From CAZDQL01 sp964507325 (GTDB taxonomy: Bacteria; Planctomycetota; UBA1135; GCA-002686595), in NCBI GenBank assembly GCA_964507325.1, contig CAZDQL010000018.1:18214-82213 (forward strand): a DNA stretch of 64,000 nucleotides. The letters are read 5' to 3'. Of this stretch, positions 1 to 9,436 are shown one piece after another. Positions within the stretch are counted from its first letter, which is position 1. Each line of letters starts with the position of its first letter. Under the pieces are notes generated by a model, which saw nothing but the letters and a program-made list of their open reading frames with translations, was not told the origin of the DNA and ran no database searches. The translations under genes were made by a program, and so were the position numbers.

Positions 1-1
1 C

Positions 2-466
2 ATCGAGCGCTGCCGCGCGTTCGCCGAGGAGCTGGCGGCCCTGCGCGGCGAGCGCACGGACGTCTTCTCCGGCGGCTTCTCCGAGCAGGCGGGCTACGGC
101 CACGGCGGCCTGCCGGATCGGGACCTGACGACCGAGCTCGTCCCGCGCGTGCGGAACGCCGCGCCGCGCGAGCTCACGTGGCAGCCGACCGACGGCCTCC
201 TGCAGGACTTCTACTGGCTGCGCGTCGAGGAGCCAGAGGGCTCCGTGAGCGCGTCCGTCCTGGACAACGTGGTCACCGTCGAGGTTGAGGGCCCCGTCAC
301 CGTCTACCTCGACGAGCGCCTGATCGACTTCTCGAAGCCGGTGACGATCGGGCGCGGCGAGGACCGACGCGCGGTGGAGATGGCGCCAGGGCTCGAAACC
401 CTGTGCGCGTCGCTGGCGCAGCGTGGTGACCCGGGCCTGGCGTTCACGGTGCGTGTCGACCTTTGA
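2..466 (+). CDS. C-terminal part of a probable secreted hydrolase (5' truncated)
   Basis: The reading frame is already open at the window edge, so only the last 154 codons are present and the true start lies upstream. The visible part begins in a helical stretch (FAEELAALRG) and ends in a small beta-rich region (YWLRVEEP, VTVYLDERLIDFSKPVTI). From memory this resembles the C-terminal domain of planctomycetal alpha/beta-hydrolase or esterase-like proteins, but no catalytic motif is in view, so the function is an inference. It is followed by a 129-base gap and the metalloprotease gene. Confidence 0.55.
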   Translation: MERCRAFAEELAALRGERTDVFSGGFSEQAGYGHGGLPDRDLTTELVPRVRNAAPRELTWQPTDGLLQDFYWLRVEEPEGSVSASVLDNVVTVEVEGPVTVYLDERLIDFSKPVTIGRGEDRRAVEMAPGLETLCASLAQRGDPGLAFTVRVDL

Positions 467-595
467 GACCGGGTGGCGGCCGGACGGCCTGCCAGCGCGA
501 ACCGGACGGAGAGCAGATCCCGTAACCGAGCGCACCGTCCTCCGGCTGCGTGGTACCTTCGGTGACTCCCCACGTCCTCAGCACACGTTGTCGCC

Positions 596-2266
596 ATGAA
601 CGGCTCGATCCCCCCCGCACTCCTCATCCTCCCCCTCCTCGCCCCGGTCGGGTTCGGCTCCGACACGCTGCCTTTCCCCCTGGTGCCCACCGGAGAGCGC
701 GATTCCTACGGCGCCATCGAGCTGCAGCCCGCGCCGCTGGAGATCCTCGCCCTGCGCGATCACCAGAGGGTCACCCTGCTCGGCGCTCCCTCGACGCAAG
801 GTCCCGTCGACCTGGAGTTGACGCGCGTACACCTCGGTCCCCGCGGCGACGTCTACGTCGACGGCGAGCTCAGCGAGGACGGGCTCGATCTCGGGGACCT
901 CAGCATCTGGAAGGGGTCGGTGCTCGGCCACGAACAATCGGACGTGCTGTTGGGTCTCTCCCTCCACGGCTGCCACGGTTGGATCGATCTGGGAGACGAG
1001 CGCTTGGAGCTGCTCTCCGCCCCCGGGCTCGGGAACGACTGGCGGCGCTTCACGTCGCGGCTGGTGCCGGCGGAGGTGATCTCGATGATCGGCCCCAACT
1101 CGGGGCCGGTCTGCGCGACCGACACCTCTTCCCTCTCGGCACACGTCCTCTCGGCGAGCGGCGGCTCGGTCAACGCACCCAGTTGGAGCGGCGGGACGCT
1201 CGATTGTCCGGTGGCGATCGAGACCGACTACCAGCTCTACCAGACCTTCGGCAGCCTGGCGGCGGTTCAGAACTACACCACCCTGCTCATCACCGCAGTC
1301 TCCGATCGCTTCCGAGAGCAGATCGACGTGGTGTTGACCTACCCCTACGTCGCCTTCTACACGAATCCCAACGATCCCTGGACCTCCCAGGACACCCCCG
1401 GAGCGGGCTGTGGCGAGGTGCTGACCGAGTTCCGCAACGCCTGGGCGGGGAACATCCCCAATGGCGGGAAGCTGGGGCACTTCATCAGCGGAGCTCACCT
1501 CGGCTGCGGGGTCGCCTGGCTGGGCGTCGTGTGCAACCAGAGCTACGGCTTCTCGCTCAGTTGCTGCATCAACGGGGGAGTGACCTTCCCCGTGCAACAG
1601 GGCAGCAACACCTGGGACTTCTTCGTGATGGCTCACGAACTCGGCCACAACTTCAACAGTCCCCATACGCACAGCTTCTGCCCCCCCCTGGATGAGTGCT
1701 CCACCAACTGCAACAACAACATCCAGTGCACGAATCAGGGGACGAACATGTCCTACTGCCACGGCTGCCCGGGGGGCATGAACAACATCACCACCTACTT
1801 CCATCCGGTGGTGGAGGGAGTGATGCGTGAGCACGCGGAGAACTCCTGCATCGGGAGCTACTGCCAGAACCTGATCAGCTACTGCACGACGGCGCCGAAC
1901 TCGGCCGGCGCGGGTGCACTGATGGCGTGGGGAGGGTCCGGCAGCCTCGCTTCCAACGATCTGATCCTGGTCGCCACCGGCTGCCCCCCCAACCAGTTCG
2001 GGCTCTTCTACACCGGCCCCGACCAGGCCAGCACTCCGATGGGAGACGGCTACCTGTGCGTCGGCGGCGCCCTCACGCGCTTCCCGGCCCTCCAGGTCGA
2101 CTGGATGGGGGTGGCGGAGCTGGCGCTGGACCACGACAGCCTGCCCCCCGGCCTCACGATCCAGGCGGGGGAGCTCTGGAACTACTCCTTCTGGTTCCGC
2201 GACCCCGCCTTCGGTGGGGCGGGCTTCAACTTCGCGGATGGGCTGGAGGTCACCTTCTGCCCGTAG
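596..2266 (+). CDS. Secreted reprolysin-like zinc metalloprotease with C-terminal planctomycete-type domain
   Basis: A 556-residue protein with an N-terminal signal peptide (hydrophobic residues 5-20). A zinc site HELGHNFNSPH starts at H347, giving zinc ligands H347, H351 and H357 and catalytic E348; a Met-turn (TNMSYCHG) follows about 45 residues later. This is the metzincin/M12B pattern, but the Gly normally found after the second His spacing is Asn here. Many paired cysteines surround the site. The last ~125 residues form a beta-rich domain that I recall as a frequent C-terminal module of secreted Planctomycetota proteins. It probably degrades extracellular protein. It ends three bases before the convergent sulfatase gene; both TAG stops lie in or beside the palindrome GCGCTAGCGC. 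Confidence 0.88.
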   Translation: MNGSIPPALLILPLLAPVGFGSDTLPFPLVPTGERDSYGAIELQPAPLEILALRDHQRVTLLGAPSTQGPVDLELTRVHLGPRGDVYVDGELSEDGLDLGDLSIWKGSVLGHEQSDVLLGLSLHGCHGWIDLGDERLELLSAPGLGNDWRRFTSRLVPAEVISMIGPNSGPVCATDTSSLSAHVLSASGGSVNAPSWSGGTLDCPVAIETDYQLYQTFGSLAAVQNYTTLLITAVSDRFREQIDVVLTYPYVAFYTNPNDPWTSQDTPGAGCGEVLTEFRNAWAGNIPNGGKLGHFISGAHLGCGVAWLGVVCNQSYGFSLSCCINGGVTFPVQQGSNTWDFFVMAHELGHNFNSPHTHSFCPPLDECSTNCNNNIQCTNQGTNMSYCHGCPGGMNNITTYFHPVVEGVMREHAENSCIGSYCQNLISYCTTAPNSAGAGALMAWGGSGSLASNDLILVATGCPPNQFGLFYTGPDQASTPMGDGYLCVGGALTRFPALQVDWMGVAELALDHDSLPPGLTIQAGELWNYSFWFRDPAFGGAGFNFADGLEVTFCP

Positions 2267-2269
2267 GCG

Positions 2270-3673
2270 CTAGCGCGGCGGCTCGACCGGCATAGCCGCG
2301 CCGACCTCCTGGCGCCAGGCCTCGAGTCGGGCGCGCAGGTTGTTGGCCAGCTCCGGTCGGGCGGCGGCCAGGTCCTGCTCCTCGCCCAGGTCCTGCGCCA
2401 GGTCGTAGAGCTCCACCGAGCCGTCGTCGAAGCGCTCGATCAGCTTGTGGTCGCCGAGGCGGATCGCGCCGCCGAGGCGATTGGAGCGGTGCCAGGCGTA
2501 GTTCGGGTAGTGGAAGCAGAGCGCCTCGCGCTCGAGCCCGGCGCCCTCCGTCAGCAGGGGCAGGAGGCTCTCCCCGTCGCCCGGATACTCCTCGGGCAAC
2601 TCGACACCCGCGGCGTCGAGCAGCGTCGCGAAGAGGTCGGTGCTGATCACCGGCGTGCTCGAGCGACTCCCCGGCGCGACGCGACCCGGCCAGCGGACCA
2701 GCATGGGTACGCGGATCCCGCCCTCGTACAGATACCCCTTGGCCATGCGGAGCGGCCGCGTGTCCGCCACGGAGAGCAGGGCGCCGTTGTCCGACAGGAA
2801 CACCACCAGCGTGTCGTCGGCCTGACCGTTCGCCTCCAGGGCGTCCATGACCCGGCCGAAGACCAGGTCCAACGCCTCGGTCATCCCCGCGTAGCGCGGG
2901 TCCTTGATGCCGGGCTGGATCCCCTTCTCCTCGTACTTGGCGAGCAGGTCGGGGGGGGAGTCCATCGGCCAGTGCACGGCGTAGTTCCACAGCGCCAGGA
3001 AGAAGGGCGCTTCCGCGCCTCGCTGTTCCTCGAGGAAGGCGACCGCTTCATCGCCGAGGCGGTAGGGGAGGTACTCGTCCTCGCTCTCCGACACCAGGTT
3101 GGGGAACTCGTACGGCGCGAAGAAGGACCTGCCCGGCCCTCCCCAGCCGTTGCCGCCGATGTTCAGGTCGAAACCCTGCCGGTCGGGGTAGTAGTCCTCC
3201 ATGTCCGCGCCCGACTGCGGTGCGAGGTGCCACTTGCCCAGGAAGGCGGTGCGGTAGCCCGCTGCGTGGAGGTGCTCGGCGAGGGTCACGTGCTCCAGGG
3301 GCAGACGGTCCAGGCAGTGCGCGGGCAGGAGGGTCGGCTCGTCGGGCAGGAAGCCCTCCCGGTCCGGCATGTGATTCGTGATGTGCAGGCGCGCGGGCGC
3401 GAGGCCGGTCATGATCGAGGCGCGCGTGGGCGAGCACACCGGTGCCGCGGCGTAGGCGGCGGTGAAGAGCATCCCCTCCCGCGCGAAGGCGTCCAGGCGC
3501 GGCGTATCGACGGCGCGATTGCCGTAGCAGCCGAGGTCGCTCCAACCCAGGTCGTCGACGAGCACCAGCACGATGTTGGGAGGCGCCGGCGAATCCGGCA
3601 CTGCTTGACATGCAGCCGGCAGGGTGGAGAGAGCCACGCCCAGGGCGAGACCCGAAGAGAGAGTTGCCTGCAT
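2270..3673 (-). CDS. Arylsulfatase-type sulfatase
   Basis: A 467-residue exported sulfatase of the alkaline phosphatase superfamily (S1 class). The signature C-S-P-T-R starts at C80; this Cys is expected to be oxidised to formylglycine. N-terminal metal ligands are in VLVDDLGWSDLG (D40, D41), with further family motifs LGKWHLAP and FLSDNGA. The leader ends in LPAAC, so export as a soluble protein or weak-lipobox lipoprotein is possible. It should cleave sulfate esters from sulfated polysaccharide fragments, which fits the glycosidases in this window. The substrate cannot be told from sequence alone. The formylglycine-generating enzyme is not in the window. Confidence 0.93.
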   Translation of the reverse strand: MQATLSSGLALGVALSTLPAACQAVPDSPAPPNIVLVLVDDLGWSDLGCYGNRAVDTPRLDAFAREGMLFTAAYAAAPVCSPTRASIMTGLAPARLHITNHMPDREGFLPDEPTLLPAHCLDRLPLEHVTLAEHLHAAGYRTAFLGKWHLAPQSGADMEDYYPDRQGFDLNIGGNGWGGPGRSFFAPYEFPNLVSESEDEYLPYRLGDEAVAFLEEQRGAEAPFFLALWNYAVHWPMDSPPDLLAKYEEKGIQPGIKDPRYAGMTEALDLVFGRVMDALEANGQADDTLVVFLSDNGALLSVADTRPLRMAKGYLYEGGIRVPMLVRWPGRVAPGSRSSTPVISTDLFATLLDAAGVELPEEYPGDGESLLPLLTEGAGLEREALCFHYPNYAWHRSNRLGGAIRLGDHKLIERFDDGSVELYDLAQDLGEEQDLAAARPELANNLRARLEAWRQEVGAAMPVEPPR

Positions 3674-3752
3674 GTGAGCAGGGTACAGGATCCTGCGGCG
3701 CAGCCGCGACGGCTGGGGAGCAGAGCGCGGCTGCTAGGATGGGCAGAGCATC

Positions 3753-5456
3753 ATGACGACGATGAACACGGCTAGCGTCCGAACCTGTGCATTCCTGCTC
3801 GCGCTCGTCCTCGCAGGATGCCAGGGAGGGGCTCCGACCCCCGATCCGGAAGAAGGAACGGCGGTCGCTGGTGAGGCCCGCTCCCCCAGGATCGTGAACA
3901 TCATCAACTTCATTCGGCAGTGCGAGCCGCGCATCGAGTGGATCACCGAGGAGGTCCTCTTCGAGACGGTCGTGAAGCAGATCGAGAGCATGGACCGTCA
4001 TCGATTGACGGGGACCTTCCTGCTGCAGTACGACGCCCTCATCGATGGCCGCTATCAGGAGCTGCTGAAGGGGCTGCCTGCCAGAGGATTCGAGATCGGA
4101 GCCTGGTGGGAGATCCCGCAGCCGCTCGTGGAGAAGAGCGGGTTGCCGTGGCGGGGGAGGTATCCCTGGGATTGGCACGCCGACGTCGGCTTCTCCACGG
4201 GCTACACGCCCCGAGAGCGGGAGCAGCTCGTGGACACGTACATGGCCGACTTCAAGCAGGTCTTCGGCCACCATCCCAAGTCCGTCGGATCGTGGTTCAT
4301 CGACGCCCACACCTTGCGGTACCTGCACGAGCGCTACGGCATCGTGGCCTCGTGCAACTGCAAGGACCAGATAGGAACCGATGGATACACACTGTGGGGC
4401 GGCTACTGGAATCAGGGGTACTACCCCAGTCAGTCGAATGCCTACATGCCCGCGCAGAACGTCGAGGGGAAAATCCCGGTTCCCGTCTTCCGGATGCTGG
4501 GCAGCGATCCGATCCACCAGTACGACCGGGGGCTGGGGGAGGGCGTGCAGCGCGTCGTCTCCCTGGAGCCGATCTACGATCCGGGCGGAGCCAATCCCGA
4601 GTGGTGCCAGTGGTATTTCGGGGCCTTCGTCGACGGCGCGGCGATGGCCTACGCCTATGTCCAGGTCGGGCAGGAGAACTCGTTCACCTGGCAGCGGATG
4701 GCCAAGGGATTCGACATGCAGCTGGAGATGATCGCCCGGCTGAAGAGCGAGGGGAAGGTCGAGACGAGGACCCTGGGCGAGACGGGCGAGTGGTTCAAGG
4801 CCCGCTACCAGGTCACGCCGCCGACCTCGGTCACGGTGCTGGACGACTACTCCCGCAAGGGCCTGAAGACCGTGTGGTTCAACTCCCGGTTCTATCGGGC
4901 CAACCTGCTCTGGGATGGGCGCATACTGAGGTTCAGGGACATCCACCTCTTCGACGAGGCGGTCGCCTCCGACTATCTGAAGCGGAAGGGCACGTCACCG
5001 AGTTGCCACTTCTCCACCCTGCCCTTCGTCGACGGCTTCCGTTGGAGCTCGCGGCAGGCCGTCGCTTGCCTGCGACTGGAAGCGGCCGACAGATGGGGCT
5101 TGCTCGTGGGCGATCCGACAGTGGACGACCGCACCGACGGGGAGCTGACCGTGCGTTGCCCGCTCCTCGTGTCCGAGGGGGAGATCGTCATCACCTTCGA
5201 CGAGGAATCCGTGTCCGTCCGTGCGGAGGGAGCCGTGGAGGATTTCTGGTGCCTGGCCTTCACCAGCGATGAAGACGCCGAGCTGCCGTTCCGCGCGATC
5301 GACGGGATGGAAGCGCACTGCGTCTACGATGGTGTCCCGTACTCGGTGCGAGCCACCGCAGGCGAGTTCGTCGCAGGACCGGGCTCCACCTGGCGCATAC
5401 TCCCGCAGGAGAACCGCATCCGCTTGGACCTCTCTCTCAGGTCGGGGTCGCAGTAG
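3753..5456 (+). CDS. Lipoprotein of unknown function (DUF3863-like)
   Basis: A 567-residue lipoprotein with an unambiguous lipobox LVLAGC (lipidated Cys23). The body carries conserved-looking aromatic and acidic blocks (FLLQYDALIDGRYQELL, GAWWEIPQP, SVGSWFIDAHTLRYL, ASCNCKDQIGTDGYTLWGG). These look like a barrel-type carbohydrate enzyme with an N-terminal strand-helix repeat. From memory the pattern matches the DUF3863/DUF3864 proteins of gut Bacteroidetes, which occur in polysaccharide loci but have no proven reaction. It is divergent from the sulfatase with about 80 bases between them, so a shared control region is likely. The start is ATG; a second ATG three codons on is equally possible. 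Confidence 0.75.
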   Translation: MTTMNTASVRTCAFLLALVLAGCQGGAPTPDPEEGTAVAGEARSPRIVNIINFIRQCEPRIEWITEEVLFETVVKQIESMDRHRLTGTFLLQYDALIDGRYQELLKGLPARGFEIGAWWEIPQPLVEKSGLPWRGRYPWDWHADVGFSTGYTPREREQLVDTYMADFKQVFGHHPKSVGSWFIDAHTLRYLHERYGIVASCNCKDQIGTDGYTLWGGYWNQGYYPSQSNAYMPAQNVEGKIPVPVFRMLGSDPIHQYDRGLGEGVQRVVSLEPIYDPGGANPEWCQWYFGAFVDGAAMAYAYVQVGQENSFTWQRMAKGFDMQLEMIARLKSEGKVETRTLGETGEWFKARYQVTPPTSVTVLDDYSRKGLKTVWFNSRFYRANLLWDGRILRFRDIHLFDEAVASDYLKRKGTSPSCHFSTLPFVDGFRWSSRQAVACLRLEAADRWGLLVGDPTVDDRTDGELTVRCPLLVSEGEIVITFDEESVSVRAEGAVEDFWCLAFTSDEDAELPFRAIDGMEAHCVYDGVPYSVRATAGEFVAGPGSTWRILPQENRIRLDLSLRSGSQ

Positions 5457-5558
5457 GCCTGGCGGCCGGCGCGGCTGCGGAGAGGTTCGCCATCAGGGTG
5501 ACGAGCGCGGCAGCCAGGGCTCTCGCGCAGCCCAGGCTCTCTTGCTCCTCGATCCCTC

Positions 5559-6737
5559 TCAGCCGTACTCCTGCAGGGTCTCCCACCAGGCCATGACGTT
5601 CTCGGGGGGGACCTCTCCCTGGACGACGTGGATCGGAGCAAAGACGAAGCCGCCGCCGGGGGCCAGGTCCTCGATGCGGCGGCGCGTCTCGTCGCGCACT
5701 TCCTCGGGAGTGCCGAAGGGCAGGACGCGCTGCGTGTCGCAGCTGCCGCCCCAGATGACGAGGTCGCGCCCGAACTCGCGCTTGATCTTGGCCGTATCGT
5801 CCATGCCCCGGCAGCTGACCTGGCACGGGTTCAGGATGTCGATGCCGGCCTCGATCAGGAGCGGGATCGTCTCGTAGATCGCGCCATCGTTGTGGAAGAA
5901 GATGTGGATCTCCGTGCGCGCTTCCCGCTTCAAGAACTCGAACAGGCGTCGGTGGTAGGGCCAGATCAGGCGCCGGTACATCTCCAGCGAAACCAGGAGG
6001 CCCTCCTGTGTGCCCAGATCGTCGGCGGTCGAGATGACGAGCACGTGCTCATCCAGGAGCTCCAGCACGCGGCCCCAGTACTGCATCTTGAGCTCGAGCA
6101 ACTGGCTCATGATCGCGTGCACGAGCTTCTCGTTCTGGATCATGTCCACGAAGAACTGCTCGAAGCCGCGCAGCCACATGGCGTGCTCCCACATGCCGGA
6201 GCTCATGCGGCCGACCACCACGCCGCGCTGCTCGCCGAGCACGATCTCGTCGACGCGCTCGCGCAGTCCCTCGAAGCGCGCGGGGTCGAGGGGGTCGGGC
6301 CAGGGGTGGCGCTCGACGTCCTGGACGCTCTCGGCGTTCGCCAGGGGGCTCAGGTAGAGGTCGTAGTAGTGACCGCCCGCACGCGGCATCTGCCAGCCGA
6401 TGCCGAACTCGTCGATCAGCCGGTAGTGCTCCCCCACCAGTCCGAGATCGCGCGCCGGGCCCGGCTGCGAGGGCGGCCGAGGGCCGGCGTTCGCGACGTC
6501 GGTCTTCAGCAGGCGCGCGACATCCTCGCCGGTGCGCGCCATCTGCGTCACCTGATCGTGAACCTCGGGCTCCCCGGCGAGGCCCAGGTGACGGCGCAAG
6601 CGGCGTAGGGCCTTGATGTTGATGCCGCTGACCATCGTGCCGCCGAGATCGAAGGGGACCCGGTCCGGCTCGCGGTGCTGCAGCGCCGTGCGCAGGCGCT
6701 CATGGCTGGTGAGCTCCGATCGATGTGCTGCTCGCAT
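5559..6737 (-). CDS. Uroporphyrinogen decarboxylase-family protein (MtaA/CmuA-like)
   Basis: A 392-residue cytosolic TIM-barrel protein of the URO-D superfamily. The N-terminus has the family opening (LQHREPDRVPFDLGG); later blocks are DDLGTQEGLLVS, IFFHNDGAIYETIPLL and GGSCDTQRVLPFGTPEEV. It belongs to the methyltransferase-like branch rather than haem HemE, since it lacks the HemE N-terminal arginine motif and sits away from haem genes. Such proteins are common in planctomycete sugar loci, where their reaction is unknown; corrinoid-dependent methyl transfer is one possibility. It lies 35 bases downstream of the next minus-strand gene and may share its transcript. Confidence 0.85.
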   Translation of the reverse strand: MRAAHRSELTSHERLRTALQHREPDRVPFDLGGTMVSGINIKALRRLRRHLGLAGEPEVHDQVTQMARTGEDVARLLKTDVANAGPRPPSQPGPARDLGLVGEHYRLIDEFGIGWQMPRAGGHYYDLYLSPLANAESVQDVERHPWPDPLDPARFEGLRERVDEIVLGEQRGVVVGRMSSGMWEHAMWLRGFEQFFVDMIQNEKLVHAIMSQLLELKMQYWGRVLELLDEHVLVISTADDLGTQEGLLVSLEMYRRLIWPYHRRLFEFLKREARTEIHIFFHNDGAIYETIPLLIEAGIDILNPCQVSCRGMDDTAKIKREFGRDLVIWGGSCDTQRVLPFGTPEEVRDETRRRIEDLAPGGGFVFAPIHVVQGEVPPENVMAWWETLQEYG

Positions 6738-6772
6738 CCGGCGTTGCTACGCGGCGGGTCTCGTGGTGCCCT

Positions 6773-9193
6773 TCACCTGTTCAGGAGAATCAGCTCGGGC
6801 TCGTCGGTGGAGGCCTCGATCGCCGCGATCGTCTCCCTGACGCACTGCGCCTTGCCCAGGCTCAGGCGGCGTGGGAAGTCCTGCTCCTCGTTCTCGAAGA
6901 AGCTCGCCACGGCCTCGAGCTGGGGAATGACCCGCTTCCCATGCGCCCCGTACTGCTTCAGCATCTGCATGACCCTCACGATGCGCTTCTCGCTGGCGTG
7001 TGGCTTCTGGTGGCGGGAGTACTCCACGAGCAGCTCGATCCCCTCGCTGATGCGGTACTTCGTGAAGAGCTGCAGGCCGGCCATGCGAATGCCGTCCGCA
7101 AACATGATTCCACTCGGGGAGGGCTCGACGATCGCCCTGTGGATGGCGGGCAGCAGCGGCTCGAGCTCGTCGTAGGTGAGATTCTCGTACACGCTGCCGT
7201 AGCTCCCCCGCGCACGCCCGTCTTCGTTCAGAAGGCCTGCACGAACGGCTTGCATCAGCAGCTCGCGGTCGACCCCTTCGAGAGAGCGACCGATCAGCCC
7301 GCCCCGCTTGTCGAACAGCGCGAAGGAGAGATAGCGCTGTTCCATGTTGCGCGGGTCCTGCTTCAGATCGCTCTGGGAGAGCCGAGCGAGCAGCGCGGGG
7401 ACGGCAGCGCGGGCGGGCTCCCCGATGCCAGCCAGAGCTTCAGCGACCAGGATTCGCAGCCACAGGTCGTCGGCCTGGAAGGTCTCCAGCAGCTTCGGTA
7501 TCGCCGCGGCCCCGCGCCCGCGCTGCAGCTTGAGCGCCTGGCACGCACCGTAGCGCGTGTGCAGGTCCGTCGCGTCGAGCAGGCGGATCAAGCGGTCGGT
7601 GACGTCGTCCTTCCGCCGCCCGAGCGCCATGGCAGCCCGCTCCCGGACGACCACCGACCAACTGCCGAGGCGGCTCAGGAGATCCTCCGTATCCAGCCCG
7701 TCGTAGTAGCCGTTGCGGTCCTTGTTGTCCCAGCCGCGCCCGTCGAGGATCAGAGAGCGCGCGTCGGCGACCGCCAGCGGAGGAACCACGCCCGGTCGCT
7801 TGCCGGTCAGGTAGATCTTCCTGAGCGGCAGCGCATAACCCAGGAGGAAGGCGCCGGTGCAGTCCCAGCCCGAGTACTTGTCGCCTGCCGGTTGGGGAGG
7901 ACCCTGGTGGAGGAAGCTCCCATCCCAGCGCCGCGCCAGGTCCAAGTACCAGGCACCGAACTCCTCCATCCAGACCCCCGTGGCGTGGGGACCGCCCTGT
8001 GCCACGCTCGGCAGCGCCCACAGCATGTTGAAGAAGTTGCCGGTGTGGCCCGTATCGCGTTCGGCTCCGTGAGAGGCGACGCTCATGCGAGTGAAGAACT
8101 CCGCTCGCTGGGGCTCCCCGAGCAGGTCGAACAGAACGGCGGCCATCCCGCACTTGCCGTTGTCCTCGTGGGTCTCGATCCAGGGGCGATGGTCGCCGTA
8201 GGGGATCGCCCCCTTGCCGCTGTAGAAGCGCAGCAGGCGGGCGCTGCGTTCGATGGCGCGTTCCACCGCTGGATTCTCCACGCCCGCGGTGCGGGCCAGC
8301 ACCAGCGCGGTGGTCAGCGGTACCCCCGGGGAGTTCATCATCCCGTAGCCGGCGAGGCGGCCGTCGGGTTGCGCAAAGCGATGGCCCCACGAGCCGACGA
8401 GGCTCTGCCCGTGGGCCGCCTCCAGCGCCAGGCGCTCGAGACCCGGCATGACCGAGTCGTCGCCGGTCGCCAGCACGTACTCCGCCAATAGCAGGATGAC
8501 GTAGCCGTAGTACCAGGTCTGGAAGCTCTCCGCCGAGAACTCCGCTGCCCAATGGGCCTCCTTGACGACCAGCTCGAGGTAGGCGCGATCTCCGCTGGCG
8601 AGCAAGGCCAGGGCATTCAGAGAGCGCGGAATCGGGTTCTCCCGGTAGGAGGGGTCCGCGATGCGTCTCGCCAACGCCTGGCACCCGCGCTCGAGGATGC
8701 GCCGTGACTTCGGACAGTCGTAGGGGGCGGTCGTGCTGTAGGTGCCGAGCACGGGCAGCTCGAGGACGACGTCCTCGGTGCGGCCCTCCCGCCAGCGGAT
8801 CAACGACAGCTTGCCGCCGCCGGCCTCCGACTCCGCCGCGGTGAGCGCCTTGCCCAGCTCGGTGCGCGGGTCGCAGGAGAAGGGCTCGCCACCGGCGCCG
8901 AGGATCACGTCGCCGACGACGAGCAGTCCATCGGCAGGGGACCCCTCTGCCACCTGGGTGATCGCGATCTGCCGCGCATCCGTGGTGACGAGCCGGTCAC
9001 AGGAGATCCACCCTCGGGCCCCCGTGGCCCCCAGGGTCCAGTCGTGACTCGCTCCCTCCGGGATCTCGCCGCCCTGGGTGAGGTCTTGGGTGGCGAGCGG
9101 CTGAGGAGCCCAGGCCGCCGCCGATGGAGCGGTGGGGAGCGAGAGGAGCGCCACGGCGGCGACGGATGTGATGAGCTGTTCCCTGGCGATCAT
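6773..9193 (-). CDS. Secreted PDZ / alpha-toroid / HEAT-repeat protein (DUF6288-like), copy 1
   Basis: An 806-residue protein with a signal peptide, a PDZ-like domain (about residues 50-140; VVGDVILGAGGEPF), a central helical region resembling an alpha/alpha toroid (about 150-490; ARSLLRFYSGKGAIPYGD, EFFTRMSVASHGAE, GHTGNFFNMLW) and C-terminal HEAT-like repeats (about 520-640). From memory this architecture is Pfam DUF6288. No reaction is known; the conserved His/Asp/Asn residues of the toroid suggest an enzyme. A clear paralogue is at 26222-28690. It is divergent from the GH95 gene across a 243-base spacer in which I see no convincing promoter. Confidence 0.78.
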   Translation of the reverse strand: MIAREQLITSVAAVALLSLPTAPSAAAWAPQPLATQDLTQGGEIPEGASHDWTLGATGARGWISCDRLVTTDARQIAITQVAEGSPADGLLVVGDVILGAGGEPFSCDPRTELGKALTAAESEAGGGKLSLIRWREGRTEDVVLELPVLGTYSTTAPYDCPKSRRILERGCQALARRIADPSYRENPIPRSLNALALLASGDRAYLELVVKEAHWAAEFSAESFQTWYYGYVILLLAEYVLATGDDSVMPGLERLALEAAHGQSLVGSWGHRFAQPDGRLAGYGMMNSPGVPLTTALVLARTAGVENPAVERAIERSARLLRFYSGKGAIPYGDHRPWIETHEDNGKCGMAAVLFDLLGEPQRAEFFTRMSVASHGAERDTGHTGNFFNMLWALPSVAQGGPHATGVWMEEFGAWYLDLARRWDGSFLHQGPPQPAGDKYSGWDCTGAFLLGYALPLRKIYLTGKRPGVVPPLAVADARSLILDGRGWDNKDRNGYYDGLDTEDLLSRLGSWSVVVRERAAMALGRRKDDVTDRLIRLLDATDLHTRYGACQALKLQRGRGAAAIPKLLETFQADDLWLRILVAEALAGIGEPARAAVPALLARLSQSDLKQDPRNMEQRYLSFALFDKRGGLIGRSLEGVDRELLMQAVRAGLLNEDGRARGSYGSVYENLTYDELEPLLPAIHRAIVEPSPSGIMFADGIRMAGLQLFTKYRISEGIELLVEYSRHQKPHASEKRIVRVMQMLKQYGAHGKRVIPQLEAVASFFENEEQDFPRRLSLGKAQCVRETIAAIEASTDEPELILLNR

Positions 9194-9436
9194 GGTGGGC
9201 TCCTGGTTCTCGGATGGCGATCGGTCGACCTTCCATCGCCACCCATGCTAGGGAAGAAGCAGCCTCGCATCCTCTACGACCTATGTCGCAGGCGCGGAGA
9301 GGGTCACGACTCCGCGTCCCCCGGGCGCCACGGGCCGCGCGGGCGTAGCCCGACCGGCGGATCGGCTGGGTCGCTCTCCAGGCTCGGATAGACTGCGCGT
9401 TCCGTACCCCCACCGAACCGCGGCCTGGAGCCGATC

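Noticed and set aside
2264..2276. Bidirectional terminator between the convergent metalloprotease and sulfatase genes
   Set aside because: The palindrome GCGCTAGCGC is only 10 bp, has no loop of workable size and no T-run on either side.
3048..4946. 632-codon minus-strand frame spanning sulfatase and lipoprotein genes
   Set aside because: It runs through the real sulfatase in another frame and through the antisense of the lipoprotein gene; composition is that of a shadow.
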